Shown: positions 18,206-28,733, numbered from the stretch's first letter. The stretch: DNA of 64,000 bases from Paradevosia shaoguanensis (GCF_016801025.1 NZ_CP068983.1:1054001-1118000), one strand, 5' to 3'. Translations and numbers: made by a program. Notes: generated by a model from the sequence alone, not told the origin.

Positions 18206-19480
18206 TTACTGGATACGCGACAGGGTAGAGTTGAGCTCGCGCTCGGCATCCTGCAGCGTGGGCACGACGTCGGCGCCGTTACGCAGGTCGCCGAAGACGC
18301 GGTTCATCACTTCCTCGAAGGCCACGTAGCCGGCAGAGAGCGGACGGCTGATGGCCGTGTCGCGCAGCTCGTAGGTCATGATCTTCTTGGCGTCCTCGCC
18401 CACACCTTCGAACTTGGCGGCGAACCAGTCGATATAGATGTCGAAGGCCTTGAGGTTGACCGGCGGAATCGGGTTGGCCTCAACGGTCTTGAAGGCTCCC
18501 TCGGGGTCGAGCGTCATGAACTTGGCCAGCAGCATCGCCTCATCGGGATGTGCCGAATAGGGGCTGACGGCCAGGGCCCAGGAGCCGGTCGGGGTCACTG
18601 GCTTGCCACCCTCGAAATAGGGCACCGGCGCTACGCCGAACTTGAGGCCTTCGGCCTTCTGGAAGCCATCGAGCCGCCAGGGTCCGCCTACGAAGAACGC
18701 GACTTCGCCATTGGCGAAGAGCGGCGGGATCTGGCCGACCGGCACGCCGCGCGGCGCGACGCCATCGGCGAAGAGGCTCGAATAGAACTGCGCGCCCTTG
18801 ACCCAGTTGTCATTGGTGATCGAGGCCGTGAGGTTGCCTTCGCCCGTCAGGCCCGAGCCGGCGCCGACGGATTCGAAAATCGGCTGCAGCTGGTAGTAGC
18901 GATCGACCTGCTCGAAGGTGAAGCCATACTTGGCGCCTGCTGCCTGGGCCTTTTTGCTCAGGTCGACGATCTGCTGATAGGTCAGCCGATCCTCGGCATT
19001 CGAGCCGGGATAGGGAATGCCCGCCTTGTCCAGCAGATCCTTGTTGTAGAACATCATCTGCGTCGAGGTCCAAAGCGGCAGCGTATAGATCGTTCCGTTG
19101 ACGCTCAGCGCATCCAGGGCCACCGGGGTTACCAGCGGCTCGATCTCGCCGCGCAGGTCCTCGAGCGACTTGAGGTAGCCGCGCGACACCATGGCCGGCA
19201 CGCGCGGGCTATCCACGAACATCACGTCGATGCTCGAATCCTGGCCGCCGATGCGCGCCTCGATCGTCGCGTTCATGCTTTCGAACGGGATCGATTGGTG
19301 CTGCACCTTGATGTTGGGGTATTTGGCCTCGAACGCGGCGATCACCGGCGCGACGACCGCGTCCTGCTCCGCCGAAATCAACGTCAGCGTCACGTCCTGG
19401 GCCATCACGGCGGCCGCGCTGACTGATGACAGGGCAGCGGCCATCGCGGCCGCAAGAGCCGTTTTCACAATGCTGGTCAT
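18206..19480 (-). CDS. Extracellular solute-binding protein of a CUT1 sugar ABC importer
   Basis: A 424-residue protein with signal peptide ending near AAAVMAQ, followed by the SBP_bac_1 family pattern: VTLTLISAEQ at the start, FEAKYPNIKV, DVMFVDSPRV, MMFYNKDLLDKAGIPYP and FFVGGPWRLDG. ATG at 19480 follows GGGAGG; an in-frame earlier Met at 19513 would place the operator inside the gene. It delivers substrate to the permeases downstream. Given the ribitol and nucleoside genes in the same transcript, a polyol, riboside or polyol phosphodiester is likely. Confidence 0.92.
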   Translation of the reverse strand: MTSIVKTALAAAMAAALSSVSAAAVMAQDVTLTLISAEQDAVVAPVIAAFEAKYPNIKVQHQSIPFESMNATIEARIGGQDSSIDVMFVDSPRVPAMVSRGYLKSLEDLRGEIEPLVTPVALDALSVNGTIYTLPLWTSTQMMFYNKDLLDKAGIPYPGSNAEDRLTYQQIVDLSKKAQAAGAKYGFTFEQVDRYYQLQPIFESVGAGSGLTGEGNLTASITNDNWVKGAQFYSSLFADGVAPRGVPVGQIPPLFANGEVAFFVGGPWRLDGFQKAEGLKFGVAPVPYFEGGKPVTPTGSWALAVSPYSAHPDEAMLLAKFMTLDPEGAFKTVEANPIPPVNLKAFDIYIDWFAAKFEGVGEDAKKIMTYELRDTAISRPLSAGYVAFEEVMNRVFGDLRNGADVVPTLQDAERELNSTLSRIQ

Positions 19481-19502
19481 GGATCCTCCCAATGAGCTTG
19501 CG

Positions 19503-19553
19503 AGTTTCTGCACCCGCGTGCAGAAACTAGGAATGAAATCCCTCGGGTGTCAA
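19503..19553 (-). promoter_or_regulatory. Promoter and LacI-type operator of the binding-protein operon
   Basis: Reading the minus strand, TTGACA at 19553-19548 is a perfect -35 box. A weak -10 lies near 19531-19525. Overlapping the -10/start zone is AGTTTCTGCAC-CCGC-GTGCAGAAACT (19503-19528), an 11-bp perfect inverted repeat. Its inner 18 bases are identical to the operator at 20620-20637, so both arms are probably repressed by the LacI regulator encoded between them. Confidence 0.82.
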
Positions 19554-19568
19554 GCGGGGTGTGAAGAA

Positions 19569-20576
19569 TCATCGGGTGGTGGCGCCGGGAACCAGGCGCG
19601 GAGCGATCTTGACGTGCTCGACGGTTTCGGCGCGCGCACCGGCGAGTTTTTCGACGAGCATGGCTACGGCCTGCTCTGCCATCTCATCGAGATTCTGGTC
19701 GACCGTCGTCAGTCGATGCAGGCCGGATCGCGCCAACAGCGTGTTGTCGTAGCCGACGATACCCATGCCATCGGGCACATTGCGCCCGAACTCGAGCTTG
19801 GCGACCTCCATGGCCGCCAGGGCCATGAGGTCGTTGGCGCAGAACACCGCGTCGGGCGGCTCGGCCCGGTTCATGAACTGGCGCATCACCGCCATGGTCA
19901 CGTCGCGACTATCCTCGCCGCTCGCCCGCATCAGCAGCGGCAGGCCATGGCGTGCAAGCCCATCCTGCAAGCCCCGACCGCGATCGAGCGCGCTCGACGT
20001 ATCTTCGGGGCCTGAAATGTAGCCGATGCGCCGATAGCCGGCCGCAACCAGCATATCCGCCACCACGATGCCGCCTGCATAATTGTCGCCGCCGACCGAA
20101 CTCACGCCCCCATCGAGCAGCTGGTGATTGACCAGCACCACCGGCCGCCCCGACGCATTGAGCGATACCGCAAGCTTGGATGTCAGCTTGGACGCCGGCA
20201 GCAGGATGCCATCGACCTGGTATGAAAGCATGCGCTCGAGCAGGTCATCCATTCGCGATGCGTCGCCGACCAGCAGCAGGATGCCGATGCCGCGCTTCTG
20301 CAGCGCCATCGACAGCCGCTCCAGCAATTCGGCGTAGAACGGGTTGGTCAGGTCAGAACAGATCACCCCCACCAGCCCGCTGCTTTGCTTGGACAGCGAG
20401 CGCGCGATGGCATTGGGCCGATAGCCCAGCATCTCGGCTGCGGCGAGCACCTTGGCCCGCGTTTCCGGCGACACGTAGGTGTTGGGGGTAAAGGTGCGCG
20501 ATACCGCCGACCGGGACACTCCGGCAAGCTTTGCGACGTCTATCGATGCGGGTCCGCGCTTCTTCATGACCGGCAT
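19569..20576 (-). CDS. LacI-family transcriptional repressor of the ribitol/riboside regulon
   Basis: A 335-residue LacI/GalR protein. The N-terminal HTH (IDVAKLAGVSRSAVSRTF) and hinge helix (RPNAIARSLS) are followed by a periplasmic-binding-protein-like effector domain (GVICSDLTNPFYAELLERL, GIVGYDNT). ATG at 20576 or 20567 could start it; neither has a strong ribosome site. It lies between the two transporter arms, and the only two copies seen of its candidate operator overlap the promoters of those arms, so it is very likely their repressor and possibly autoregulated. Inducer not predictable from sequence. Confidence 0.93.
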   Translation of the reverse strand: MPVMKKRGPASIDVAKLAGVSRSAVSRTFTPNTYVSPETRAKVLAAAEMLGYRPNAIARSLSKQSSGLVGVICSDLTNPFYAELLERLSMALQKRGIGILLLVGDASRMDDLLERMLSYQVDGILLPASKLTSKLAVSLNASGRPVVLVNHQLLDGGVSSVGGDNYAGGIVVADMLVAAGYRRIGYISGPEDTSSALDRGRGLQDGLARHGLPLLMRASGEDSRDVTMAVMRQFMNRAEPPDAVFCANDLMALAAMEVAKLEFGRNVPDGMGIVGYDNTLLARSGLHRLTTVDQNLDEMAEQAVAMLVEKLAGARAETVEHVKIAPRLVPGATTR

Positions 20577-20592
20577 ACCGCCAGATATCTAC

Positions 20593-20637
20593 TTGACCGT
20601 CAACGAAAGTCGTATCTATTCTGCACCCGCGTGCAGA
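20593..20637 (+). promoter_or_regulatory. Promoter and LacI-type operator of the ATPase operon
   Basis: TTGACC (20593-20598) and TCTATT (20615-20620), 16 bases apart, form a plausible promoter. TCTGCACCCGCGTGCAGA (20620-20637) begins at the end of the -10 box and ends just before the GGAGG ribosome site at 20639. It shares 18 identical bases with the operator at 19503-19528 and has the same position relative to its promoter. Confidence 0.8.
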
Positions 20638-20650
20638 TGGAGGATAGCGG

Positions 20651-21709
<1,059 letters not shown>

Positions 21710-21734
21710 CACTCCTTACGAACGGATCGTCTCC

Positions 21735-22472
21735 ATGACCCGCATCATCGGCCACCGCGGCGCGCGCAATCTGTGGCCTGAAAACAGCCTGACCGGTTTC
21801 CGGAATCTCCTCGAATTGCCGGTGGAAGGCGTCGAGTTCGACATCCATCTCACCAAGGCCGGCGAACTGCTCGTGATCCACGACCCCACCCTCGACCGCA
21901 CTACCGAAGGCTCCGGTCCGGTCGAGAACCTGGCGGCCGAAGCACGCCGCAGCCTGCGCCTCAAAGACAGCCAGGACGGCATTCCCGACCTCGATTCCGT
22001 GCTGGCCCTCTTCGCCGACAGCGACATGGAGCTGCACATCGAACTCAAGGATTCCGCCGAAGGCCGCCCCTATCCCGGCCTCGCGGCTAGGGTGCTAGAA
22101 GCAGTCGGGCGCCACGGCCTGCAAGACCGCTCGATCCTGACCAGCTTCACCCCCGACGTGCTCGCCGAAATCCGTCGGCTTTCGCCGACCACCCAAACAC
22201 TCAACTCGTTTCACACCCCCACCGCCGAAGCCGAAGGCCTCGAACCCGCCCTCCACACGCGCAACGCGGTCGCCGACCTCATCGCCGTCGAAAAGAGCCT
22301 GCTGGACAAGCATTGGGCGTCCATCGTCGCACTCGTACCGCTCGACCGCCTGGGCGTCTGGGTGCCCAATACCGAGGCCGACCTGCGCTACTGGCTCAAC
22401 CGTGGCCTGCGCCAGATCACCACCGACGACCCGGTGCTCGCCCTCGCCACGCGCAATTCCCCGGCGGCCTGA
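21735..22472 (+). CDS. Glycerophosphodiester phosphodiesterase family protein
   Basis: A 245-residue GDPD-family TIM barrel: catalytic His in GHRGA, Glu in PENSL, metal ligands in EFDIHLTKAGELLVIHDP, and LHIELKD. No signal peptide, so cytoplasmic like UgpQ. The family hydrolyses glycerophosphodiesters to an alcohol and glycerol 3-phosphate. In this regulon the alcohol could be ribitol. It overlaps the next HAD gene by one base (TGATG), so the two reactions are probably sequential. Confidence 0.9.
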   Translation: MTRIIGHRGARNLWPENSLTGFRNLLELPVEGVEFDIHLTKAGELLVIHDPTLDRTTEGSGPVENLAAEARRSLRLKDSQDGIPDLDSVLALFADSDMELHIELKDSAEGRPYPGLAARVLEAVGRHGLQDRSILTSFTPDVLAEIRRLSPTTQTLNSFHTPTAEAEGLEPALHTRNAVADLIAVEKSLLDKHWASIVALVPLDRLGVWVPNTEADLRYWLNRGLRQITTDDPVLALATRNSPAA

Positions 22473-23128
22473 TGCGCGATCTCATCATCTTCGATTGCGA
22501 TGGCGTCCTCATCGACAGCGAACCGCTGGCCAGCCGCACGTTGGCCGAAGCACTGCAGGCCGCCGGCATCGCGATCACCCCAGAAGAATCGCACCGCGTC
22601 TTCACCGGCAAGTCCGAACCCGACATCCGCCGCCTCTGCACCGAACACTACGGCCTCGAGAACGTCGACGCCGTCTTCGCCGGCTGGCACGACGTGCTTC
22701 ATGCCGCCTTCGAGCGCGAACTCCAGCCCATGCCCGGCATGTTCGAAATCGTCTCGCGACTTCAAACGGCCAAGTGCGTAGCCTCCAACAGCCGCCTCGT
22801 CCGCCTGCGCGCCAGCCTTGGTCGCACGCCGCTCTGGGATCTTTTCGCCCCGCACGTCTACAGCGCAGAAATGGTCGCGCGCCCCAAGCCGGCACCCGAC
22901 CTGCTGCTCCACTGCGCCTCCAGCCTGGGCATCTTCCCACACGACTGCGCCATGATCGACGACAGCCCCCACGGCATCGCCTCGGCTCAGGCCGCGGGCA
23001 TGCTCGCAATAGGCTTCGTCGACCCCAATGACCCGCGCCCGAACCGAAGCGAGTGTCTCAAGGAAGCCGGGGCAAGCTTGGTCGCCACCGGATCAGCGGA
23101 ACTGGCGACGATCCTCAAAGCCGGCTAG
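22472..23128 (+). CDS. HAD-superfamily phosphatase (beta-phosphoglucomutase-like subfamily)
   Basis: A 218-residue HAD protein: nucleophile and acid/base Asp in FDCDGVLIDSE, motif II Ser in VASNSR, motif III Lys in RPKPAPDL, motif IV in MIDDSPHG, with a helical cap between residues 15 and 85. Such proteins dephosphorylate small sugar or polyol phosphates. TGATG coupling to the phosphodiesterase suggests that it removes phosphate from the released polyol phosphate, feeding ribitol dehydrogenase. This is an inference from neighbours. Confidence 0.88.
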   Translation: MRDLIIFDCDGVLIDSEPLASRTLAEALQAAGIAITPEESHRVFTGKSEPDIRRLCTEHYGLENVDAVFAGWHDVLHAAFERELQPMPGMFEIVSRLQTAKCVASNSRLVRLRASLGRTPLWDLFAPHVYSAEMVARPKPAPDLLLHCASSLGIFPHDCAMIDDSPHGIASAQAAGMLAIGFVDPNDPRPNRSECLKEAGASLVATGSAELATILKAG

Positions 23129-23227
23129 GCCCCTCGCACTCTCGCACGAAGAAATTGCCGCGTTTCCGGCTTGCCATGCAGCCCGAACCACGGGAAATCT
23201 CGTCGACCTGAAAGCTGGAGCGCTTCC

Positions 23228-24589
23228 GTGACCGTTCGCCTATCCCCCGTCGCCCTTCCCGATTTCGGCCCGCTCGGCGTGCAGCCGGAAGTGCCCAGCG
23301 CTGTCTTCGCGGCTCGTGCCGACGAGGCCCTGCGGCGCGCCGGTACCGATTGGCTCGCCGTCTATGCCGACCGCGAGCATTTCGGCAATATTGCCTTCCT
23401 CTCCGGCTTCGAACCGCGCTTCGAAGAGGCCTTGCTGCTGCTCGGCCCCGACGGCCGCCGGCTGCTGCTGACGGGCAATGAATCCGAGAGCTACGCCCCG
23501 CTCGCGCGCCTGCCCGGACTCGAGGTCCTCCTGATGCAGGGCTTCAGCCTCATGGGCCAGGACCGTAGCCGCTATCCGCGCCTCGGCGAGCGGCTGAAAG
23601 ATGCCGGCATCGGCAAGGGCCAGAGCATCGGCGTCGTCGGCTGGAAGTATATGACGCCTGAAGTTGGCGAGACCGAACCCGGCTATTTCGTGCCGGATTT
23701 CCTCATCGAAGCGCTCGCAAGCGTGGCCGGCGGGCGTGACCTGCTCAGCGAAGCCACTTCCCACCTCCTGCATCCGGCCAACGGCCTGCGCACCATTCTC
23801 GATGTCGACCAGATTGCTGCCTTCGAGTGGATCGCCGCCAAGGTTTCCAGCCAGCTCTGGCCGGTCGTCGCCGGCGCCCGACCGGGCGAAACCGAGTTCG
23901 AGGCGCTCTCGCGCCTGCCCTATGAAGGCGATCCGCTCAACGTCCACACCATGTTCGCCTCGGCCAGCGCCGGCGAAAACGTCATCGGCCTCCGCAGCCC
24001 CACAGCTCGCAAGCTCAGGCAGGGCGATGGCGTCACCACTGCCCTCGGCCTGTGGGGCGCGCTTTCCTCGCGGGCGGGCCTGCTCGATACCGAGAATGCC
24101 GAGTTCCTGGAGGTCGCGACCCACTATTTCAACGGCCTCTGCACCTGGTACGAAACCGTGGGCCTCGGCGTTCCGGGCGGAACAGTCGATGCGGCGGTCA
24201 AGGAAACCCTTGCCAAAGGCAAGCTTCGTCCCGCACTCAATCCCGGCCATCTCGGCGGCCACGAAGAGTGGCACCACACCCCGATCCGCCCTGGCTCGAC
24301 CGAGCAACTTGCCAGCGGCATGCTGCTACAGGTCGATGTCATCCCCACCCCGCTGCGCGCCGGCTGGTCCCTCAATTGCGAGGACACGGTGGTGCTGGCC
24401 GACGCCGCGCTGCGGGCGGAGATTGCGCAACGCCATCCTCAGGCCTGGGCTCGCATCGAAGCGCGGCGGAAGTTCATGGCGGAAAAGATCGGCATGCCGC
24501 TCAAAGCGGAAATCCTGCCTTTGTCCTCGACGCCCCTCTACCTTGCGCCGTTCTGGCTCCGCGCAGATCACGTGCTGACGCGCGCGTAA
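23228..24589 (+). CDS. M24 (creatinase/Xaa-Pro aminopeptidase-like) family protein with altered metal site
   Basis: A 453-residue two-domain protein with an N-terminal creatinase-like domain (LAVYADREHFGNIAFLSGFEPRFEEALLL) and a C-terminal pita-bread-like region. In active M24 peptidases two Asp ligands occur in the D-x-G and S-D segments; here these read TTALGLWG and LSSRAGL, without Asp. A His-rich GHLGGHEEWHH segment, an Asp instead of Glu in LQVDVIPT and the last Glu (CEDTV) remain. GTG at 23228 follows GGAG; the frame is open further upstream. It may be a non-peptidase or pseudoenzyme. It appears to be the last gene of the LacI-controlled plus-strand arm. Confidence 0.8.
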   Translation: MTVRLSPVALPDFGPLGVQPEVPSAVFAARADEALRRAGTDWLAVYADREHFGNIAFLSGFEPRFEEALLLLGPDGRRLLLTGNESESYAPLARLPGLEVLLMQGFSLMGQDRSRYPRLGERLKDAGIGKGQSIGVVGWKYMTPEVGETEPGYFVPDFLIEALASVAGGRDLLSEATSHLLHPANGLRTILDVDQIAAFEWIAAKVSSQLWPVVAGARPGETEFEALSRLPYEGDPLNVHTMFASASAGENVIGLRSPTARKLRQGDGVTTALGLWGALSSRAGLLDTENAEFLEVATHYFNGLCTWYETVGLGVPGGTVDAAVKETLAKGKLRPALNPGHLGGHEEWHHTPIRPGSTEQLASGMLLQVDVIPTPLRAGWSLNCEDTVVLADAALRAEIAQRHPQAWARIEARRKFMAEKIGMPLKAEILPLSSTPLYLAPFWLRADHVLTRA

Positions 24590-24595
24590 TATGGA

Positions 24596-24617
24596 AGCGG
24601 GCGCCTTGGCGCCCGCT
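24596..24617. terminator. Bidirectional terminator between convergent operons
   Basis: AGCGGGCGCC-TT-GGCGCCCGCT is a perfect 10-bp inverted repeat in the 32-base gap between the stops of the M24-like and ETF-QO genes. T-rich tracts are weak on both sides, but position and symmetry suit termination from both directions. Confidence 0.7.
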
Positions 24618-24621
24618 CTCC

Positions 24622-26301
24622 CTACATATTGACGTAAACCGGCCCCTCTCCGCCCTGTGGCGGTTGCCAGTCGATGTTCTGGTTGGGGTCCTTGATATCG
24701 CACGTCTTGCAGTGCACGCAGTTCTGCGCATTGATCACGAACCGCGCCTCATCGCCCGTGCCCATCCATTCATAGACGCCGGCCGGACAATAGCGGGTCG
24801 AGGGGCCCGCGAATTCGGCAAGTTCGGATTGCTTCTGCAAAGCCGCATCGGCGAGCTTGAGATGCACGGGCTGGTCTTCGGCGTGATTGGTGTTGGAGAG
24901 ATAGACCGAGGAGAGGCGGTCGAAGCTCACCACGCCATCAGGCGTCGGGTAGGCGATGCGCTCATGCCTTGCGGCCGGCTCGAGGCTGGCATGGTCAGGC
25001 TTGCCGTGCCGGAGCGTGCCGAAGGGCGACCAGCCGCCAAAGAGCGTCGTCAGCCACATATCCGCGCCCGCCATGGCGATGCCGGCATAGGTGCCGAAAC
25101 GCGACCAGAGCGGCTTGACGTTACGCACTAGCCGCAGGTCCTGCCCGATGGGCCCCTGTCGCCACCCCGCCTCATAGGCATCGAGCGTATCGCGGCTGCG
25201 GCCGGCGCCGATGGCGGCGGCGACAGCGTTGGCGGCCTCGATGCCCGAGAGCACCGCATTATGCGAGCCCTTTATGCGCGGCACGTTGACGAAGCCGGCG
25301 GCACAGCCAACCAGCGCGCCACCGGGGAACACGAGCTTGGGCACCGATTGCCAACCGCCCTCGGTGATAGCGCGCGCGCCGTAGGCAATGCGCCGCCCAC
25401 CCTCGAAAACCGGCTTGATGGCCTTGTGCGTCTTGAAGCGCTGGAACTCTTCGAACGGGGAGAGATAGGGGTTGGCGTAGTTGAGGTGAACAACGAAGCC
25501 GACCGCCATAAGGTTGTTGTCGAGGTGATAGAGGAACGAGCCGCCGCCCGTGCGCCCATCCAGCGGCCAGCCAAAGCTGTGCTGCACGAGGCCGGGCCGA
25601 TGACGCTCGGGCGCCACTTCCCAAAGCTCCTTGATGCCGATGCCGAATTTGGGCACGTCGCGCCCCGCATCGAGCCCGAAGCGACGGATGGCGCGCTTGG
25701 AGAGCGAGCCGCGCGCGCCCTCGGCCAGCAACACGTATTTGCCCAGCAGTTTCATGCCCGGCGTGTAGTCGGGCCCGTGCGAGCCGTCCTTGTGCACGCC
25801 CATGTCGCCGAGAATGACGCCTTCGACAGCACCGTTCTCGTCATGGGAGAGGTCGGCGGCAGCGAAGCCGCAATAGATCTCGACGCCGAGCGCTTCGGCC
25901 TTGGCGGCAAGCCAGGCGCAGACCTCGCCCAGCGAGACGATGAAATTGCCGTCATTGTGCATCAGCGGCGGCATGAGCTTCATCAGCCAGGCCGGCAGCG
26001 TGAAGCCGGACTCTTTGCCGAGGATCATGAAGCGATCCTCGCTCACCGGCGTGCGGAAGGGCGTGCCTTCCTCCTGGCGCCAATCGGGCAGCAGTGCGTC
26101 GATGCCGATGGGGTCGACCACCGCACCCGAAAGCACATGTGCGCCGACCTGCGCGCCCTTTTCGAGCACCACGACCGATAGTTCGGGCGCTACCTGCTTG
26201 AGCCGAATCGCGGCGGCGAGCCCTGCGGGCCCGGCGCCGACGATCACCACGTCGAATTCCATGCTCTCGCGTTCGGGCATGGCGGCAGTCTCGTCCGACA
26301 T
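24622..26301 (-). CDS. Electron transfer flavoprotein-ubiquinone oxidoreductase
   Basis: A 559-residue protein of normal length for ETF-QO. It has the FAD dinucleotide motif VIVGAGPAGLAAAIRL near residue 20 and membrane-anchoring/quinone segments in the middle. A C-terminal 4Fe-4S site (CPAGVYEW, CVHCKTCDIKDP) ends the protein. It passes electrons from reduced ETF to ubiquinone in the inner membrane. It overlaps etfA by one base (TGATG) and is the last gene of the acyl-CoA cluster, so it is the respiratory outlet for the two acyl-CoA dehydrogenases. Confidence 0.96.
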   Translation of the reverse strand: MSDETAAMPERESMEFDVVIVGAGPAGLAAAIRLKQVAPELSVVVLEKGAQVGAHVLSGAVVDPIGIDALLPDWRQEEGTPFRTPVSEDRFMILGKESGFTLPAWLMKLMPPLMHNDGNFIVSLGEVCAWLAAKAEALGVEIYCGFAAADLSHDENGAVEGVILGDMGVHKDGSHGPDYTPGMKLLGKYVLLAEGARGSLSKRAIRRFGLDAGRDVPKFGIGIKELWEVAPERHRPGLVQHSFGWPLDGRTGGGSFLYHLDNNLMAVGFVVHLNYANPYLSPFEEFQRFKTHKAIKPVFEGGRRIAYGARAITEGGWQSVPKLVFPGGALVGCAAGFVNVPRIKGSHNAVLSGIEAANAVAAAIGAGRSRDTLDAYEAGWRQGPIGQDLRLVRNVKPLWSRFGTYAGIAMAGADMWLTTLFGGWSPFGTLRHGKPDHASLEPAARHERIAYPTPDGVVSFDRLSSVYLSNTNHAEDQPVHLKLADAALQKQSELAEFAGPSTRYCPAGVYEWMGTGDEARFVINAQNCVHCKTCDIKDPNQNIDWQPPQGGEGPVYVNM

Positions 26302-27257
26302 CAGCCGGCAGCCTTCTCGGATGCGGCCGGCAATGCGGCGGTGAGCTCGGGCAATATCTCGAAGAGATCACCGACCAGGCCGTAATCGGCGACCTGGAAG
26401 ATCGGCGCATCGCCGTCCTTGTTGATGGCCACAATGCAGCGAGCGTCCTTCATGCCGGCAATGTGCTGGATAGCCCCGGAAATGCCGATGGCGACATAGA
26501 GGTCCGGCGCCACGATCTTGCCGGTCTGGCCGACCTGCCAGTCATTGGGCGCGTAGCCGGCATCGACCGCGGCGCGCGAAGCGCCAACGGCCGCGCCAAG
26601 CCTATCGGCCAGCGGCAGGATGACTTCCGAGAACTTTTCCGCCGAACCGAGCGCACGGCCGCCCGAAACTACGACCCGCGCTGCTGTCAGCTCCGGCCGG
26701 GCGCTTTCGGAGACCTGGCTGCCCACATGGCGCGAAATCCCCGGATCGGCGGCAGCCGCCACCGTTTCGACCGGCGCGCTGCCGCCAGCGGCCGCAGGCC
26801 GGAAAGACGCGGTACGAATGGTCAGAACGTTACGGGCCTGTCCGGTCTTGACCGTCTGGATAGCGTTGCCGGCATAGATCGGCCGCTTGAACGTATCGGG
26901 CGCGAGCACCTCGATAACCTCGGAAACCTGCGAAATATCGAGCAGCGCAGCGACACGCGGCGCGACGGTCTTGCCCACCGCCGTTGCAGGCGCGACGATT
27001 GTGTCATAGCCATCGGCCAGCACCAAAACGGTCGCAGCCAGCGGTTCGGCGAGCTGGTGGGCCAGCGAGGAATCGTCGGCCAGCAGCACCTTGCGGATAC
27101 CGGCCAGCTGGCTGGCAGCCTGCGCGGCTGCGCCTGCCTCATGGCCGGCCACCAGGATATCGACGGGAGCCCCAAGCGCCAGCGCCGCGGTCAGGGCCTT
27201 GGCGGTCTGCTCGGAGAGCTTGCTGTTGCTGTGTTCGGCGAGCAGCAAAGTGGTCAT
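26301..27257 (-). CDS. etfA: Electron transfer flavoprotein alpha subunit
   Basis: A 318-residue protein. The N-terminal ETF domain is followed by the conserved C-terminal FAD-binding domain with [36 protein letters not shown] and [13 protein letters not shown]. It binds FAD and pairs with EtfB, encoded fourteen bases upstream. Placement inside an acyl-CoA degradation cluster suggests an ETF dedicated to, or at least co-expressed with, that pathway. Confidence 0.97.
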   Translation of the reverse strand: MTTLLLAEHSNSKLSEQTAKALTAALALGAPVDILVAGHEAGAAAQAASQLAGIRKVLLADDSSLAHQLAEPLAATVLVLADGYDTIVAPATAVGKTVAPRVAALLDISQVSEVIEVLAPDTFKRPIYAGNAIQTVKTGQARNVLTIRTASFRPAAAGGSAPVETVAAAADPGISRHVGSQVSESARPELTAARVVVSGGRALGSAEKFSEVILPLADRLGAAVGASRAAVDAGYAPNDWQVGQTGKIVAPDLYVAIGISGAIQHIAGMKDARCIVAINKDGDAPIFQVADYGLVGDLFEILPELTAALPAASEKAAG

Positions 27258-27271
27258 GTCAAATTCCTCCC

Positions 27272-28021
27272 TTAGAGAACGCCGGCTTCGTCGCGCAGCT
27301 TTTCGACCAGCTCGGCAACGCTGCCCACCTTGATGCCGCCCTTGCGGCGCGGCGGTTCCTCGGTCTTGAGCACGGTGAGGCGCGCGGCAGCGTCGACACC
27401 AAGGTCGGCCAGCGGGCGATCATCGAGCCGCTTGCTCTTGGCCTTCATGATGTTGGGCAGCGTGGCGTAGCGCGGCTGATTGAGGCGCAGGTCCGTGGTG
27501 ACCACGGCCGGCAGTTTGACCTCGACGGTCTGAAGCCCGCCATCGACTTCGCGCGTCACCTCGGCCTTGCCGTCGGCAACGACGAGCTTGGAGGCGAAGG
27601 TCGCGACCGGCCAGCCGACGAGGGCCGAAAGCATCTGGCCCACCTGGCCGGCATCGTCATCGATCGCCTGCTTGCCCAGGATCACCAGGCCCGGCTGCTC
27701 CTCGGCGACGAGGGCGCTCAGTATCTTGGCGACGGCCAGAGGTTCGACTGCATTATCGGTGCGCACGAGGATGCCACGGTCCGCACCCATGGCGATGGCG
27801 GTACGAATGGTTTCCTGTGCCTGCGCCGGCCCGATGGAAACGGCGATGACCTCGGTGGCGACGCCCGCCTCGCGCAACCGCAGCGCTTCCTCGACGGCGA
27901 TTTCGTCAAAGGGGTTCATCGACATCTTGACGTTGGCCGTCTCGACGCCGGTGCCGTCCGACTTGACGCGCACCTTGACGTTGAAGTCGACGACCCGCTT
28001 CACCGCTACGATAATCTTCAT
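27272..28021 (-). CDS. etfB: Electron transfer flavoprotein beta subunit
   Basis: A 249-residue protein with the family opening [26 protein letters not shown]-like text ([15 protein letters not shown]), the AMP-binding region [13 protein letters not shown] and signature [28 protein letters not shown] at 28021 is preceded by AGGGAA and overlaps the TetR stop (ATGA), so the regulator and ETF genes are translated together. Forms the ETF heterodimer with EtfA. Confidence 0.97.
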   Translation of the reverse strand: MKIIVAVKRVVDFNVKVRVKSDGTGVETANVKMSMNPFDEIAVEEALRLREAGVATEVIAVSIGPAQAQETIRTAIAMGADRGILVRTDNAVEPLAVAKILSALVAEEQPGLVILGKQAIDDDAGQVGQMLSALVGWPVATFASKLVVADGKAEVTREVDGGLQTVEVKLPAVVTTDLRLNQPRYATLPNIMKAKSKRLDDRPLADLGVDAAARLTVLKTEEPPRRKGGIKVGSVAELVEKLRDEAGVL

Positions 28022-28638
28022 GTTTTTCCCTTTTCTGGTTGTGGGGTCATCAGGCGCGAGAAGATCGCAATCACCGCGTTGATGAAGGTTTCGGCCTCTT
28101 CCTTGGTCGGCAGCGCCGCAACCTGGCGTGAGACTTCGCCCATCGAACCGGTCAGGACCGTGGTGAGCGCCTTGTCCTGAAGCAGCTTCTGGTTCTGGGC
28201 GTGCCAATCGAACTCGGGCGTCACGATACGCTGCCGCTCGCTGAAGTCGGCGGGCTGGTCCGAGCCATAAAAGAGCGAGACGAGATCGCGGCTATCATAG
28301 GCGCAGAGCAGGTAAGCCCTCGTGCCGGCGAGAAAGAGCTGGGAGCCATCCGTCACGCCCACTGCGCGGAAGGCGGCCACGGCCGCCCGCGTCGCGGCCG
28401 ATTGCCCGCGGCTATAGGTGCTCCACAGCTCGAAGAAGATCTCGTTCTTGTTGGCGAAGTGATAATAGACCGAACCGATGCTGACATCGGCCAAAGCCGT
28501 GATGTCGGCCACGTTGGTCTGGGAGAAGCCGCGTTCCGCAAAGAGCTTGCGCGCGGCGGCCAGGATGCGCTCGCGGCGTCCATTGGTTTTCGCGTCCCCG
28601 CTCGGGGACGTTTGGTCCTTGTGCTCGGCGTCTGACAT
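28018..28638 (-). CDS. TetR/AcrR-family transcriptional regulator
   Basis: A 206-residue protein with an N-terminal TetR HTH ([19 protein letters not shown], then [17 protein letters not shown]) and a variable ligand-binding domain. ATG at 28638 was chosen; the longer frame upstream has unrelated, Arg-rich sequence. Lying between the hydrolase and etfB in the acyl-CoA cluster, it probably controls that cluster, perhaps with an acyl-CoA as effector. The palindrome at 41602-41622 is a candidate target, but that link is unproven. Confidence 0.92.
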   Translation of the reverse strand: MSDAEHKDQTSPSGDAKTNGRRERILAAARKLFAERGFSQTNVADITALADVSIGSVYYHFANKNEIFFELWSTYSRGQSAATRAAVAAFRAVGVTDGSQLFLAGTRAYLLCAYDSRDLVSLFYGSDQPADFSERQRIVTPEFDWHAQNQKLLQDKALTTVLTGSMGEVSRQVAALPTKEEAETFINAVIAIFSRLMTPQPEKGKT

Positions 28639-28733
28639 GCTTCGGTCTCCGTTCACTCGAATGGCGTTCAGAGTTACCGCAGCGGCCGGTTCGGCGTCGA
28701 CCCCTCGACGCAAGGCTTTTGTCCTGCTGCCGC

